Source: Actinoplanes couchii
Lineage (GTDB): Bacteria > Actinomycetota > Actinomycetes > Mycobacteriales > Micromonosporaceae
Length of the DNA stretch: 64,000 nt
Reading direction: 5' to 3'
Assembly (NCBI RefSeq): GCF_016862075.1
Contig: NZ_BOMG01000044.1
Span: forward strand, 62,001 to 126,000
Under the pieces are notes generated by a model. That model saw nothing but the letters and a program-made list of their open reading frames with translations, made no database searches and was not told where the DNA came from. Shown here in pieces: positions 5,890-13,997 of the stretch. Made by a program: the position numbers and the translations under genes. Each line of letters opens with the position of its first letter. Positions within the stretch are counted from its first letter, which is position 1.

Positions 5890-8184
5890 ATGACCCACGT
5901 CCCAGCCCTCGATCAGGCGCATGAGAACCGGACACCCTCCGAGTTCTGGGTGCACCTCGGGCTCAACGCGGCACTGATCACGGTTCTGCTGACCGGCCCG
6001 GGCTGGGCCGCCGCCCCGGCCATGGCCCTGTGCCTCGTTCTGGGAGTGACCGCGATCCATCGGGGACCGCGCCGTCACCAACCGAGCGACGATGTTCCGT
6101 GGCGGCACATCCGTACCGCCTCCTGGTTCTTCATCATCAGTAGCCTGATGCGGATCGTCCGGGAGTCGGGTGGGCTGCCGGACTGGCTGCGCCTGCTGCC
6201 GGATCTGGTCACCGTTCCGGCGTATCTGCTGGTCGGCATGGGTTTCGCCGGGATGCTGCGGCGCCGCCGGGCGTTCGAGGACGACACGGCACGGATCGAC
6301 GCGCTGATGGTCGGGCTGGCCACCGCCTTCCTGACCTGGACGTTCCTGATCGCCCCGAACGTGAGCGCGGTCCTGACCGGCCCGCAGGTGGTGAACGTCC
6401 TCTTCCCGGTCTTCGACGTCAGCATCCTGGTGCTGGCGGCCCGGATGCTGCTGTCCCGCGGTGGCCGGCAGCCGGCACTGTGGATGATGATCTTCGCAAG
6501 CGTCGCCCTGTTCATCGGTGATCTTCTCTACTGCCTGCGGGTGGCCCTGCTGGTCGCGGTGCCGGAGCAGGCGATCAACGTCTTCCTGCTGCTGATGTTC
6601 GCCCTGCTGACCGGCGCGTCGCTGCATCCGTCGATGCGGGAGCTCACCGAGCCGCAGCAGGGTGGCGAGCAGCGGGATCTGACCCGTCTGCGGACCGTGC
6701 TGATCGGGGTCATGGTGATCGTCCCGGTGGCGCTGACCGCCCTCGTGCCGGACGGGTCGACCGCGAGCAACCTGATGCGGGCCGCCCTCTGTGTCTCGCT
6801 GGTGCTGACCGTGCTGGCCCGGGTGATCCGGTCGAACAATCTGCAGGCGCGGGCCGAGCGGATCAGCCGCCGCCGGGTCACCCACGACACGCTCACCGAT
6901 CTGCCGAGCCGGGAGCTGCTGACCGAGACGGTGGACCGCTGGATCGCCCGGACCGGCGCCGAGCGGACCGAGGTCGGCCTGCTCTTCATCGGCCTGGACC
7001 GGTTCAAGATGGTCAACGACAACTGGGGGCACCCGGTCGGTGACGAGATGCTGCGTGCGGTCGGGGTGCGGCTGACCGAGCTGGTCCGCGCGGAGGACAT
7101 GGTGGGCCGGGTCGGCGGCGACAAGTTCGTGATCGCGGTGGCCGGGCCGGCGCACGAGCGGCTGGCCGAGTCGCTGGCCGAGCGGCTGCTGTCCGCGTTC
7201 ACCAGGCCGTTCCCGCTCTCCATCGGCGAGGTCGTCAACTCGGTGTCGATCGGGGTGGCGAAGTCGGGCGGTGGCACCAGCGGCCGGGAGCTGATCCGGG
7301 ACGCGGACACCGCGATGTACAAGGCGAAGACCGACGGCCGCAACACGTACGCGATGTTCGACGTCTCGATGCACGCCCAGGTCGCCGGCCGGGTACGGAT
7401 GGAGCAGGCGCTGCGCGGGGCGGTGGGCCGGGGCGAGCTGGCCGCGCACTTCCAGCCGATCATCGACCTGGCCTCCGGCGAGCTGGACGGGTTCGAGGCG
7501 CTGATGCGCTGGCGTTCGCCGGAGCTGGGTAACGTGTCGCCGGTGGAGTTCATCCCGATCGCCGAGGAGACCGGCATGATCGAGGAGATGGGCGCGTGGC
7601 TGCTGCGGGAGTCGGTCCGTCAGCTGGGTGAGTGGACCGCCCAGCGGGGGCCGGACGCCCGCCCGTTGCACGTGTCGGTGAACGTCGCGGTGCGTCAACT
7701 TCGGGACGGTTCGCTGGTACGCCTGGTCGACGACGCGCTCCGGGAGAACGCTCTGCCCCCGGAGGCGCTGTGGCTGGAGATCACCGAGTCGGGTGTGATG
7801 GAGGACCTGGAGTCGGCCCTGCTCACCCTGAACGCGCTGCGGACGATGGGTGTCACGCTCTGCATCGACGACTTCGGCACCGGCTATTCGTCGCTGAGCT
7901 ACCTGAACCGGCTGCCGGTCGGCATCGTGAAGATCGACCGCTCGTTCATCAACGAGGTCGGCGAGAACGGTGTGAACGAGCCGATCGTCCGCGCGGTCCT
8001 GGCGATGACCCGGGCGATGGGGCACCGGGTGGTGGCCGAGGGTGTGGAGACCGAGGTGCAGCGGGACTGGCTGCGGGAGCAGGGATGCGACCTGGTGCAG
8101 GGCTGGTACTACGGCAAGGCGGACCTTCCGGCGAACCTGACCGGCTGGATCGAGCGGAGGTCACCGGCTCTGGCGGAGGCGTAG
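5890..8184 (+). CDS. Membrane GGDEF-EAL protein, probable c-di-GMP phosphodiesterase
   Basis: 764 residues from ATG 5890. Residues 15-310 hold about eight hydrophobic segments, a membrane sensor module. A GGDEF domain follows (HDTLTDLPSRE near 331; signature RVGGDKF near 407). An EAL domain completes it: FEALMRW near 535, DDFGTGYSSL near 660, KIDRSF and AEGVET after that. The EAL motifs look intact. The GGDEF signature has Lys in place of Glu, which usually abolishes cyclase activity, so net c-di-GMP breakdown is the better prediction, with the GGDEF domain perhaps binding GTP as an allosteric site. The SARP-type gene starts 22 bp downstream. Confidence 0.9.
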   Translation: MTHVPALDQAHENRTPSEFWVHLGLNAALITVLLTGPGWAAAPAMALCLVLGVTAIHRGPRRHQPSDDVPWRHIRTASWFFIISSLMRIVRESGGLPDWLRLLPDLVTVPAYLLVGMGFAGMLRRRRAFEDDTARIDALMVGLATAFLTWTFLIAPNVSAVLTGPQVVNVLFPVFDVSILVLAARMLLSRGGRQPALWMMIFASVALFIGDLLYCLRVALLVAVPEQAINVFLLLMFALLTGASLHPSMRELTEPQQGGEQRDLTRLRTVLIGVMVIVPVALTALVPDGSTASNLMRAALCVSLVLTVLARVIRSNNLQARAERISRRRVTHDTLTDLPSRELLTETVDRWIARTGAERTEVGLLFIGLDRFKMVNDNWGHPVGDEMLRAVGVRLTELVRAEDMVGRVGGDKFVIAVAGPAHERLAESLAERLLSAFTRPFPLSIGEVVNSVSIGVAKSGGGTSGRELIRDADTAMYKAKTDGRNTYAMFDVSMHAQVAGRVRMEQALRGAVGRGELAAHFQPIIDLASGELDGFEALMRWRSPELGNVSPVEFIPIAEETGMIEEMGAWLLRESVRQLGEWTAQRGPDARPLHVSVNVAVRQLRDGSLVRLVDDALRENALPPEALWLEITESGVMEDLESALLTLNALRTMGVTLCIDDFGTGYSSLSYLNRLPVGIVKIDRSFINEVGENGVNEPIVRAVLAMTRAMGHRVVAEGVETEVQRDWLREQGCDLVQGWYYGKADLPANLTGWIERRSPALAEA

Positions 8185-8206
8185 CGGGCGCATCTAATGT
8201 GGAGCT

Positions 8207-11200
8207 GTGCGTTTCCGGCTGCTGGGCCCGGTCGAGGCTTCCGAGCAGCTGGGCGCGCTCAAGCAGCGGCACCTGCTCGCCGCGCTGCTCTTCGACGGCG
8301 GGCATCCGGTCACCTTCGAGACCCTGATCGACAGGTTGTGGGGTGACGATCCGCCGGCCGACGCCCGCGGCGCCCTCTACGGTTACGTGGCCCGCCTGCG
8401 CCGGGTCGTCAAGGACAGCACCGGGGTCACCCTGGTCCGCTGGTCCGGCGGTTACACGCTGCGGGTTCCGGACGGGGCGGTGGACCTGTTCCGGTTCCGG
8501 GAGCTGCTGGAGACGGCCCGGAGCGCCGGGCCGGACGAGCGCCTCGCCGCCCTGGACGAGGCGCTCGGCCTGTGGCGGGGTGAGGCGCTGGCCGGGCTGC
8601 CCGGCGCGTGGGCGCAGCGCACCCGGGAGAGTCTGGAGCACAGCAGGCTGGCGGCACTGGCCGACTGGGCGACCGTCGCGCTGTCCCGGGGCCGGCAGGC
8701 CGAGGCCACCGAGCGGCTGGCCGCCGCCCTGGCGCAGGACCCGTTGAGCGAACCCCTGATCGCGGCGCTGATGCGGGCGCTGCACTCGTCCGGACGTACG
8801 GCCGAAGCCCTTGATCTGTTCGCTCGAAGCCGCAACCGGATCGCCGAGGAGCTGGGCGCCGAACCCGGGCCGTTGGTGCGCGAGGCGCACACCAGCGTGT
8901 TGCGCGACCCGGTCGCACCCGTCCGGACGGCCGCGCCGTTCCTGTTGCCGCCCGACCTGCCGGACTACACCGGGTTCGCCGGGCCGGCCGCCGGCGCCGT
9001 CACCGAGCTGCGCGGTTCGGCGACCAGCCCGGTGGTGGTCGTGTCCGGGCCGGGTGGGGCGGGCAAGACGGCGTTCGCGGTGCACGTGGCGCACGCGGTG
9101 CGCGAGCGGTACCCGGACGGGCTGCTGTTCCTCAACGTGGGTGGCGCCGACCCGCTGGAGCCGGCCGAGGCGCTGAGCCGGCTGCTGCGGATGCTGGGTG
9201 TCACCGACGCGGACGCGCAGGGCAACGCCGACCTGCGGGAACGGGAGGCGCGGTACCGGGCGGCGCTGGCCGGCCGCCGGGTGCTGGTGGTGGTCGACGA
9301 CGCGGTGGGGGCCCGGCAGATCCATCCGTTCCTGCCCGGTGACGCCGGTTCGGCGCTGCTGGTGACGAGCCGGAACCGGCTGGTGACGCTGCCCGCGACC
9401 CATCGGGTGGAGCTGGGCACGATGTCCGTCGGCGAGGCCCGGGAGCTGCTCACCCGGGTGATCGGCGTGGGCCGGGCGGACGCCGATCCGGCGCAGACCC
9501 ACCGCCTGATCCGGCTCTGCGCCCGGCTGCCGCTGGCGGTCCGGGTGGCCGGGGCCCGGCTGGCGGCCCGGCCGCACTGGTCGGTGGCGCAGCTCGCCGA
9601 CCGGCTGGACGACGAACGGCGGCGCCTCGACGAGCTGGCCGTCGACGACCTGGAGGTGCGGGCCGGCATCGCGGTCGGTTACCGCGGGCTGAGTCCGCGG
9701 GCGCAGGCCGCGTTCCGGGCGCTGGGCTGCCTGGATCCGCCGGTGGTCACCGCGCTGACCCTGGCCGCGCTGCTGGACACCACTCTGGACGAGGCCGACG
9801 ACCTGGCCGAGGAGATCACCGACGCGCGGCTGCTGGACGTGGTCGGCGCCGACGGGCAGTGCACCCGCTACCGGATGCACGATCTGGTCCGGCTCTACGC
9901 CGGGGAGCTGGCCGACGGCGCCCGGGACACCGTCACCGGCGCGGTCGCCGCCCAGTTGCGGCTGGTCGAGCATCTCGCGCACCAGCTGCCGGTGGCCACC
10001 CCGCGGCTCTACCACCCGGACGGGCTGCCCGAGCCGCGTGACCACTGGACGGCGACGATCGCCCGGCTCGACCTGCGCGAGTGGTTCGACGCCGAGGAGC
10101 CGGCCCTGATCGCCGCCGTCGAACGGGCCGCCGCGCTGGACCTGGTGGCCCCGGCGTGCGGGCTGGCCGACGCGCTGGTGTTCGCCTCGTTCGCGGCCCG
10201 CAACAACTTCGACGGCTGGGAGCGCACGCACACCGCGGCGAGCGCCGCCGCCCGCCGGGCCGGGGACCGGCTGGCCGAGGCGGCGATGGAGTGCGGGATC
10301 GGTCAGCTGCGGTACGCCCAGGACCGGTTCCCCGAGTCGCGCCGGCACTTCTCCCGGGCCGCCGCCCTGTTCGAGTCGGCCGGTCACGACCGGGGTCAGG
10401 CGGTGGCGCTGAACGGTCTCGGCACGGTCGGCCGGGAACTCGGCGAGCACGCGGTGGCGCTGCCGCAGATCAACCGGGCGCGGGACATGCTGGACCGGCT
10501 CGGTGACGTGGCCGGGGTGGCGCACGCCCACTACAGCCTCGGGTTCGCGCACCGGGAACTGGGCGACGACGAGATCGCGCTAGGGCATCTCGGCGCCGCG
10601 CTGGACCGGTACCGGCGGCTCGGCCACCGGCGCGGCGAGCTGGTCGCGATCCGCGGCATGGGGCTGGTGCACCGGGCCCGCGGCGAACTGGACGAGGCGG
10701 CCGAACTCTGCGGCGCCGCGCACGTCATCGCCACCGGGATCGGCGACACGCATCTGGCCGCGTACACCGCGCAGGCGCTGGCGAAGGTGTGGATCCGGCA
10801 GGGTGATCCGGAGCGCGGGCGGGAGCCGTTGCGGGTGGCGCTGGCGGCCACCACCGGACGGCACGACGGGCACGGGACGGCGCTGGTCACCCGTACCATC
10901 GGCGAACTGCATCTGGCCGCGGGCCGGGTCGCGGACGCCGCCGGATTGCTGGAGTCGGCCGCCGGGCAGTGGCAGGCGATCGGGATGCGGCTGCCCCGGG
11001 CCCGGACGCTGCGGGATCTCGGCGCGGCCCGGTGCGCGACGGGCGACCACGAGACCGCGCATCGACACTGGGCCGCTGCCGCGGAGACCTTTCACGCCCT
11101 CGGCGTACGCGAGAAGGACGAGCTGACGTCGTGGCGGGCCGGCTTCGGTTGTGACTGCCCCGACTCGGCGGTCCGCAGCACCCGCAGCACGTTGCCGCCG

Positions 11201-11266
11201 GCCAGCGCGGCCAGTTCGGCGTCCGACCACCGGCGGGCGGCCAGCTCCCCGAACAGTCTCGGGTAA
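8207..11266 (+). CDS. SARP/AfsR-type regulator with NB-ARC and TPR domains
   Basis: 1019 residues from GTG 8207. Residues 1-95 form an OmpR-like winged helix (MRFRLLGPVEA, DRLWGDDPP, YVARLRRVV). Residues 95-240 form the bacterial transcriptional activation domain (EALGLWRGEALAGLPG). An NB-ARC ATPase follows, with P-loop GPGGAGKT at about 280-287 and Walker B VLVVVDDA near 360. The C-terminal third is TPR-like repeats (GLGTVGRELGEHA, HYSLGFAHRELGD). This is the AfsR architecture: an ATP-dependent activator of antibiotic or developmental genes. The last 58 codons overlap the dipeptidase gene on the other strand, and the tail SSASDHRRAASSPNSLG looks like run-on translation. Confidence 0.9.
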   Translation: MRFRLLGPVEASEQLGALKQRHLLAALLFDGGHPVTFETLIDRLWGDDPPADARGALYGYVARLRRVVKDSTGVTLVRWSGGYTLRVPDGAVDLFRFRELLETARSAGPDERLAALDEALGLWRGEALAGLPGAWAQRTRESLEHSRLAALADWATVALSRGRQAEATERLAAALAQDPLSEPLIAALMRALHSSGRTAEALDLFARSRNRIAEELGAEPGPLVREAHTSVLRDPVAPVRTAAPFLLPPDLPDYTGFAGPAAGAVTELRGSATSPVVVVSGPGGAGKTAFAVHVAHAVRERYPDGLLFLNVGGADPLEPAEALSRLLRMLGVTDADAQGNADLREREARYRAALAGRRVLVVVDDAVGARQIHPFLPGDAGSALLVTSRNRLVTLPATHRVELGTMSVGEARELLTRVIGVGRADADPAQTHRLIRLCARLPLAVRVAGARLAARPHWSVAQLADRLDDERRRLDELAVDDLEVRAGIAVGYRGLSPRAQAAFRALGCLDPPVVTALTLAALLDTTLDEADDLAEEITDARLLDVVGADGQCTRYRMHDLVRLYAGELADGARDTVTGAVAAQLRLVEHLAHQLPVATPRLYHPDGLPEPRDHWTATIARLDLREWFDAEEPALIAAVERAAALDLVAPACGLADALVFASFAARNNFDGWERTHTAASAAARRAGDRLAEAAMECGIGQLRYAQDRFPESRRHFSRAAALFESAGHDRGQAVALNGLGTVGRELGEHAVALPQINRARDMLDRLGDVAGVAHAHYSLGFAHRELGDDEIALGHLGAALDRYRRLGHRRGELVAIRGMGLVHRARGELDEAAELCGAAHVIATGIGDTHLAAYTAQALAKVWIRQGDPERGREPLRVALAATTGRHDGHGTALVTRTIGELHLAAGRVADAAGLLESAAGQWQAIGMRLPRARTLRDLGAARCATGDHETAHRHWAAAAETFHALGVREKDELTSWRAGFGCDCPDSAVRSTRSTLPPASAASSASDHRRAASSPNSLG

Positions 11267-12207
11267 CCGGTCACGTCGTCCAGCCCGGCCGGCATCTCCC
11301 CGCAGCCGTCGAAGTCGCCGCCCAGCCCGACGTGCTCGACCCCGGCCACCTCCCGGACGTGTTCGACGTGGTCGGCGACGTGTTCCACGGTCACCGGCGG
11401 GACCGGGCCGGTGCGGTGCCGTTCCCAGGCCCAGCGCTCCGCCGACAGGAACGCCGGCACGAACGTCACCATGCACACCCCGCCGTTGCCGGGCAGCCGG
11501 GCCAGCACGTCGTCCGGCACGTTGCGCGGGTGGCCGCAGATCGCCCGCGCCGACGAATGACTGAAGATCACCGGGGCGCGGGTGGCGTCCAGGGCGGCAC
11601 GCATAGTGGTGTCGGCGACGTGCGACAGGTCGACGAGCATGCCGATCCGGTTCATCTCGGCCACCACCTCGCGGCCGAAGTCGCTGAGCCCGCCGACCCG
11701 GGGCACGTCGGTGGCGCTGTCCGCCCAGCCGGCGTTCTGGTTGTGGGTCAGGGTCAGGTAGCGGACGCCCAGCTCGTACAGCATCCGCAGGACGGCCAGC
11801 GAGTCGCAGATGCTGTGCCCGCCCTCGGCCCCGATCAGGCCGGCGATCCGGCCGGCCCGGAACGCCGACTCCAGTCCGCCGGCGGTCGTCACCAGCTCCA
11901 GCCGGTCCGGGAACCGGCGGTGCATCTCCCGGACCAGGTCGATCTGCTGCAGCGTGCGCACCACGGCCGCCGCCGGGGGCAGGTCACCCGGCACGTAGAC
12001 GGACCAGAACTGGGCGCCGACCCGCCCCGCCGCCAGCCGGGGCAGATCGGTGCGGGTCAGCGGCTGGTGCCGGTCCAGCGCGAACTTCTCCAGCGCGGCC
12101 GGCGACACCGCCTCCCCGGCCAGGACCCGTAACGCGTCCGGCAGGTCGTTGTGCCCGTCGATCAGTGGACTCCCGGTCAGCAGCCGGGTGATCCGGTTAC
12201 TCCACAT
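11092..12207 (-). CDS. Membrane dipeptidase (peptidase M19, renal dipeptidase family)
   Basis: About 371 residues. The zinc-site signature LIDGHNDLPDAL is at the N-terminus, a second metal-ligand Glu lies in GAEGGH, and His ligands lie in LTLTHNQNAGW and VDLSHVAD. IFSHSSARAICGHPRNVPDD and GLGGDFDG complete the M19 pattern. The enzyme cleaves dipeptides; some relatives act on D-amino acids or N-acyl-D-amino acids. ATG 12207 is chosen because GGGG lies 6 bp upstream; ATG 12213 is an alternative. The family core ends at GGNVLRVLR, and a further 26 residues overlap the SARP gene. No signal peptide is seen. Confidence 0.9.
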   Translation of the reverse strand: MWSNRITRLLTGSPLIDGHNDLPDALRVLAGEAVSPAALEKFALDRHQPLTRTDLPRLAAGRVGAQFWSVYVPGDLPPAAAVVRTLQQIDLVREMHRRFPDRLELVTTAGGLESAFRAGRIAGLIGAEGGHSICDSLAVLRMLYELGVRYLTLTHNQNAGWADSATDVPRVGGLSDFGREVVAEMNRIGMLVDLSHVADTTMRAALDATRAPVIFSHSSARAICGHPRNVPDDVLARLPGNGGVCMVTFVPAFLSAERWAWERHRTGPVPPVTVEHVADHVEHVREVAGVEHVGLGGDFDGCGEMPAGLDDVTGYPRLFGELAARRWSDAELAALAGGNVLRVLRTAESGQSQPKPARHDVSSSFSRTPRA

Positions 12208-12235
12208 GCTCATCCCCGTGCGGTCTGCGTAGGCA

Positions 12236-12291
12236 GGACGCGGAAGGTGCGGGATCCCCCCTTGACTGCCGATCCCGCACTTCCCGCGTCC
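12236..12291 (-). promoter_or_regulatory. Long inverted repeat in the dipeptidase leader
   Basis: Two 21-nt arms (12236-12256 and 12271-12291) match at 19 of 21 positions around a 14-nt loop, ending about 22-30 nt before the start codon. The Shine-Dalgarno sequence is outside the stem. It could be an operator, an attenuator, or a terminator for transcription from the right. Confidence 0.5.
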
Positions 12292-12431
12292 TACGGCCAG
12301 CCTGCCAGCCCCTTCTACCAACTTTCTGGCACGTTTCTGTCAGAGCGCGTCAGGGTCGGCGCCCCAGCTGCGGAACTGGGCCCGGGCGTGGCGTTCGGAG
12401 CGGATCAGTAGGCGGGCGCGGCCGCCGGGGC

Positions 12432-13970
12432 TCACCGCGGATCTGCTGGTGCCGGGCCTGGTACCAGATCCGTCAGGACGCTGACCAGGCGCTCGTCCTC
12501 GCGCACGCTGCGGCTGGGGAACGGGCGGCGCGGGTCGTCGCGCAGCGCGGTCAGGGCGGGCAGGTGCGGCCGGATCAGGTCGCCGGTCCCGGCCAGCCAG
12601 GCGAGTTCCCGCAGGCCTCCGGCCAGCACGAGGAAGCGGTTCATCAGGTCCGCGGCGAGTTGCGGGTCGCGGTCCCCCGACAACCACCGGAGCCTGCTGC
12701 GGTACGCCGTGACCGCCCCGTCCGCGAGCCCCTTCGGAATCGGCAGGGGCGGATCCTGCTCGGCCAGGTACCGCTGCGCGACCGGGTGATCGAACTCGGC
12801 CATCAGCACGGCCACCGCTTCGTCCACAGTGCTGCCGCACCGCAGCAGGGCCACGGCCGCCTGGATCCGGCGTACCCGATCATTCGTGGTGTCCCGCATC
12901 TCGGTGACCAGCAGCTCTTCCGCCGCGACCACCGCCGGCCCGATCCCGGCGAGGATCTCCGTGATCGCGTTCTGTTCCACACCGGCGGCGTGCAGATCGA
13001 CGAGCGCCGGGATCAGCGGCGCCGCGGTCGCACCCCATCGCCGCCGCAGCGCGTGGAGGATCGCCGGCACCTCCCGCCGGGCGCGCAGGTGACCGGCCAC
13101 GTCGTCGGCGATCTCGGCGGCGCACCAGGTGGCGTCCTCCAGATACCCCTGCACCGAGCCGAAGGGGTGCGGCGCGGCGAGGAACTCGCGCAGCGCTTCG
13201 ACGGCTTCCGGCCGCCGGCCGGCGATCAGGGTGGCCAGCGCCGACGAACTGCCGGTCGCCCGGTAGAAGTCGCTGATCACGTCGAGATGATCGCCGGTCG
13301 CCGCGCCGGCCGAACGGAGCGCGTTCATGGCCGCCGGGCGCACCCCGATCGGCGCTTCGGTCAGGAGGGCGGCCAGCACCGGGGCGAACCGCGCCGGGGC
13401 GGGCCGCCAGTCCTCGATGATCCGCCGGCACTCGCCGAGGTTCCGGGACCGGACGGCCGGGGCCCGGTCCGGCCCGATCGCGGCCAGGAACATCGGGATC
13501 TGATCCGGTCGCCCGTCCATGGCCCGGCGGATGACCGTGCGCTGCAGGTAGCCGGTGGTCCCGTCGGCCAGGAACTCACCGAAGACCTCCGCACCGCGGC
13601 CGGAGCAGACCGCCGCCGCGAGCCGCAGCTCCGGATCGGGGCTGGTCAGGAACTCGGCGCCGATCGGCGGGTGCGGGCCGGGCGGGTCCAGGGCGTGCAC
13701 CCGGTAGAGCGCCCGCACCCCGGCCTCGCCGCCGTGCCGGACGGCCGCCCGGGCCACCGCCTGGGCGAAATCGGTCACGGTCTGCCGGTCCGGCCAGTCG
13801 ACGGACTCCTCGAGCAACTCCAGGGCCAGGGCGGCGACGCCGAGCCCGCCCGGGTCCGTCGCGCACCACTCGGCGAGCCGGGGCAGGACCGTGCGGCCGC
13901 GCCGGACGACGAGGAACCGGACGCGGCTGCGCCCGGCTCCCCGCAGTTCGTTCAGGAGATCATCGGTCAT
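12432..13970 (-). CDS. Uncharacterised helical-repeat (HEAT-like) protein
   Basis: 512 residues with no family I can name. The sequence is almost entirely alpha-helical with repeated pairs of hydrophobic helices (PVLAALLTEAPIGVRPAAMNALRSAG, AVEALREFLAAPHP), which resembles HEAT or ARM solenoids that act as scaffolds. No catalytic motif, signal peptide or membrane segment is visible. It begins 27 bp after the secreted beta-helix gene and on the same strand, so it may be the fourth gene of the DUF4956-VTC operon, but it could have its own promoter. Confidence 0.65.
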   Translation of the reverse strand: MTDDLLNELRGAGRSRVRFLVVRRGRTVLPRLAEWCATDPGGLGVAALALELLEESVDWPDRQTVTDFAQAVARAAVRHGGEAGVRALYRVHALDPPGPHPPIGAEFLTSPDPELRLAAAVCSGRGAEVFGEFLADGTTGYLQRTVIRRAMDGRPDQIPMFLAAIGPDRAPAVRSRNLGECRRIIEDWRPAPARFAPVLAALLTEAPIGVRPAAMNALRSAGAATGDHLDVISDFYRATGSSSALATLIAGRRPEAVEALREFLAAPHPFGSVQGYLEDATWCAAEIADDVAGHLRARREVPAILHALRRRWGATAAPLIPALVDLHAAGVEQNAITEILAGIGPAVVAAEELLVTEMRDTTNDRVRRIQAAVALLRCGSTVDEAVAVLMAEFDHPVAQRYLAEQDPPLPIPKGLADGAVTAYRSRLRWLSGDRDPQLAADLMNRFLVLAGGLRELAWLAGTGDLIRPHLPALTALRDDPRRPFPSRSVREDERLVSVLTDLVPGPAPADPR

Positions 13971-13997
13971 CAGGCGCCGACGATCCCACGGTCCGGC

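Noticed and set aside
5810-5890. Possible c-di-GMP-I riboswitch before the GGDEF-EAL gene, because of a GGGGCAAAC stretch
   Set aside because: Only the GCAAAC part fits. The conserved second half (ACGCAAAGCC with its paired helix) is missing, and GTTTGC/GCAAAC simply form a short hairpin.
5647-8025. 792-codon minus-strand reading frame opposite the GGDEF-EAL gene
   Set aside because: It is Arg/Gln/His/Pro rich with no domain, and the plus strand has intact GGDEF and EAL motifs. It is a GC-bias shadow.
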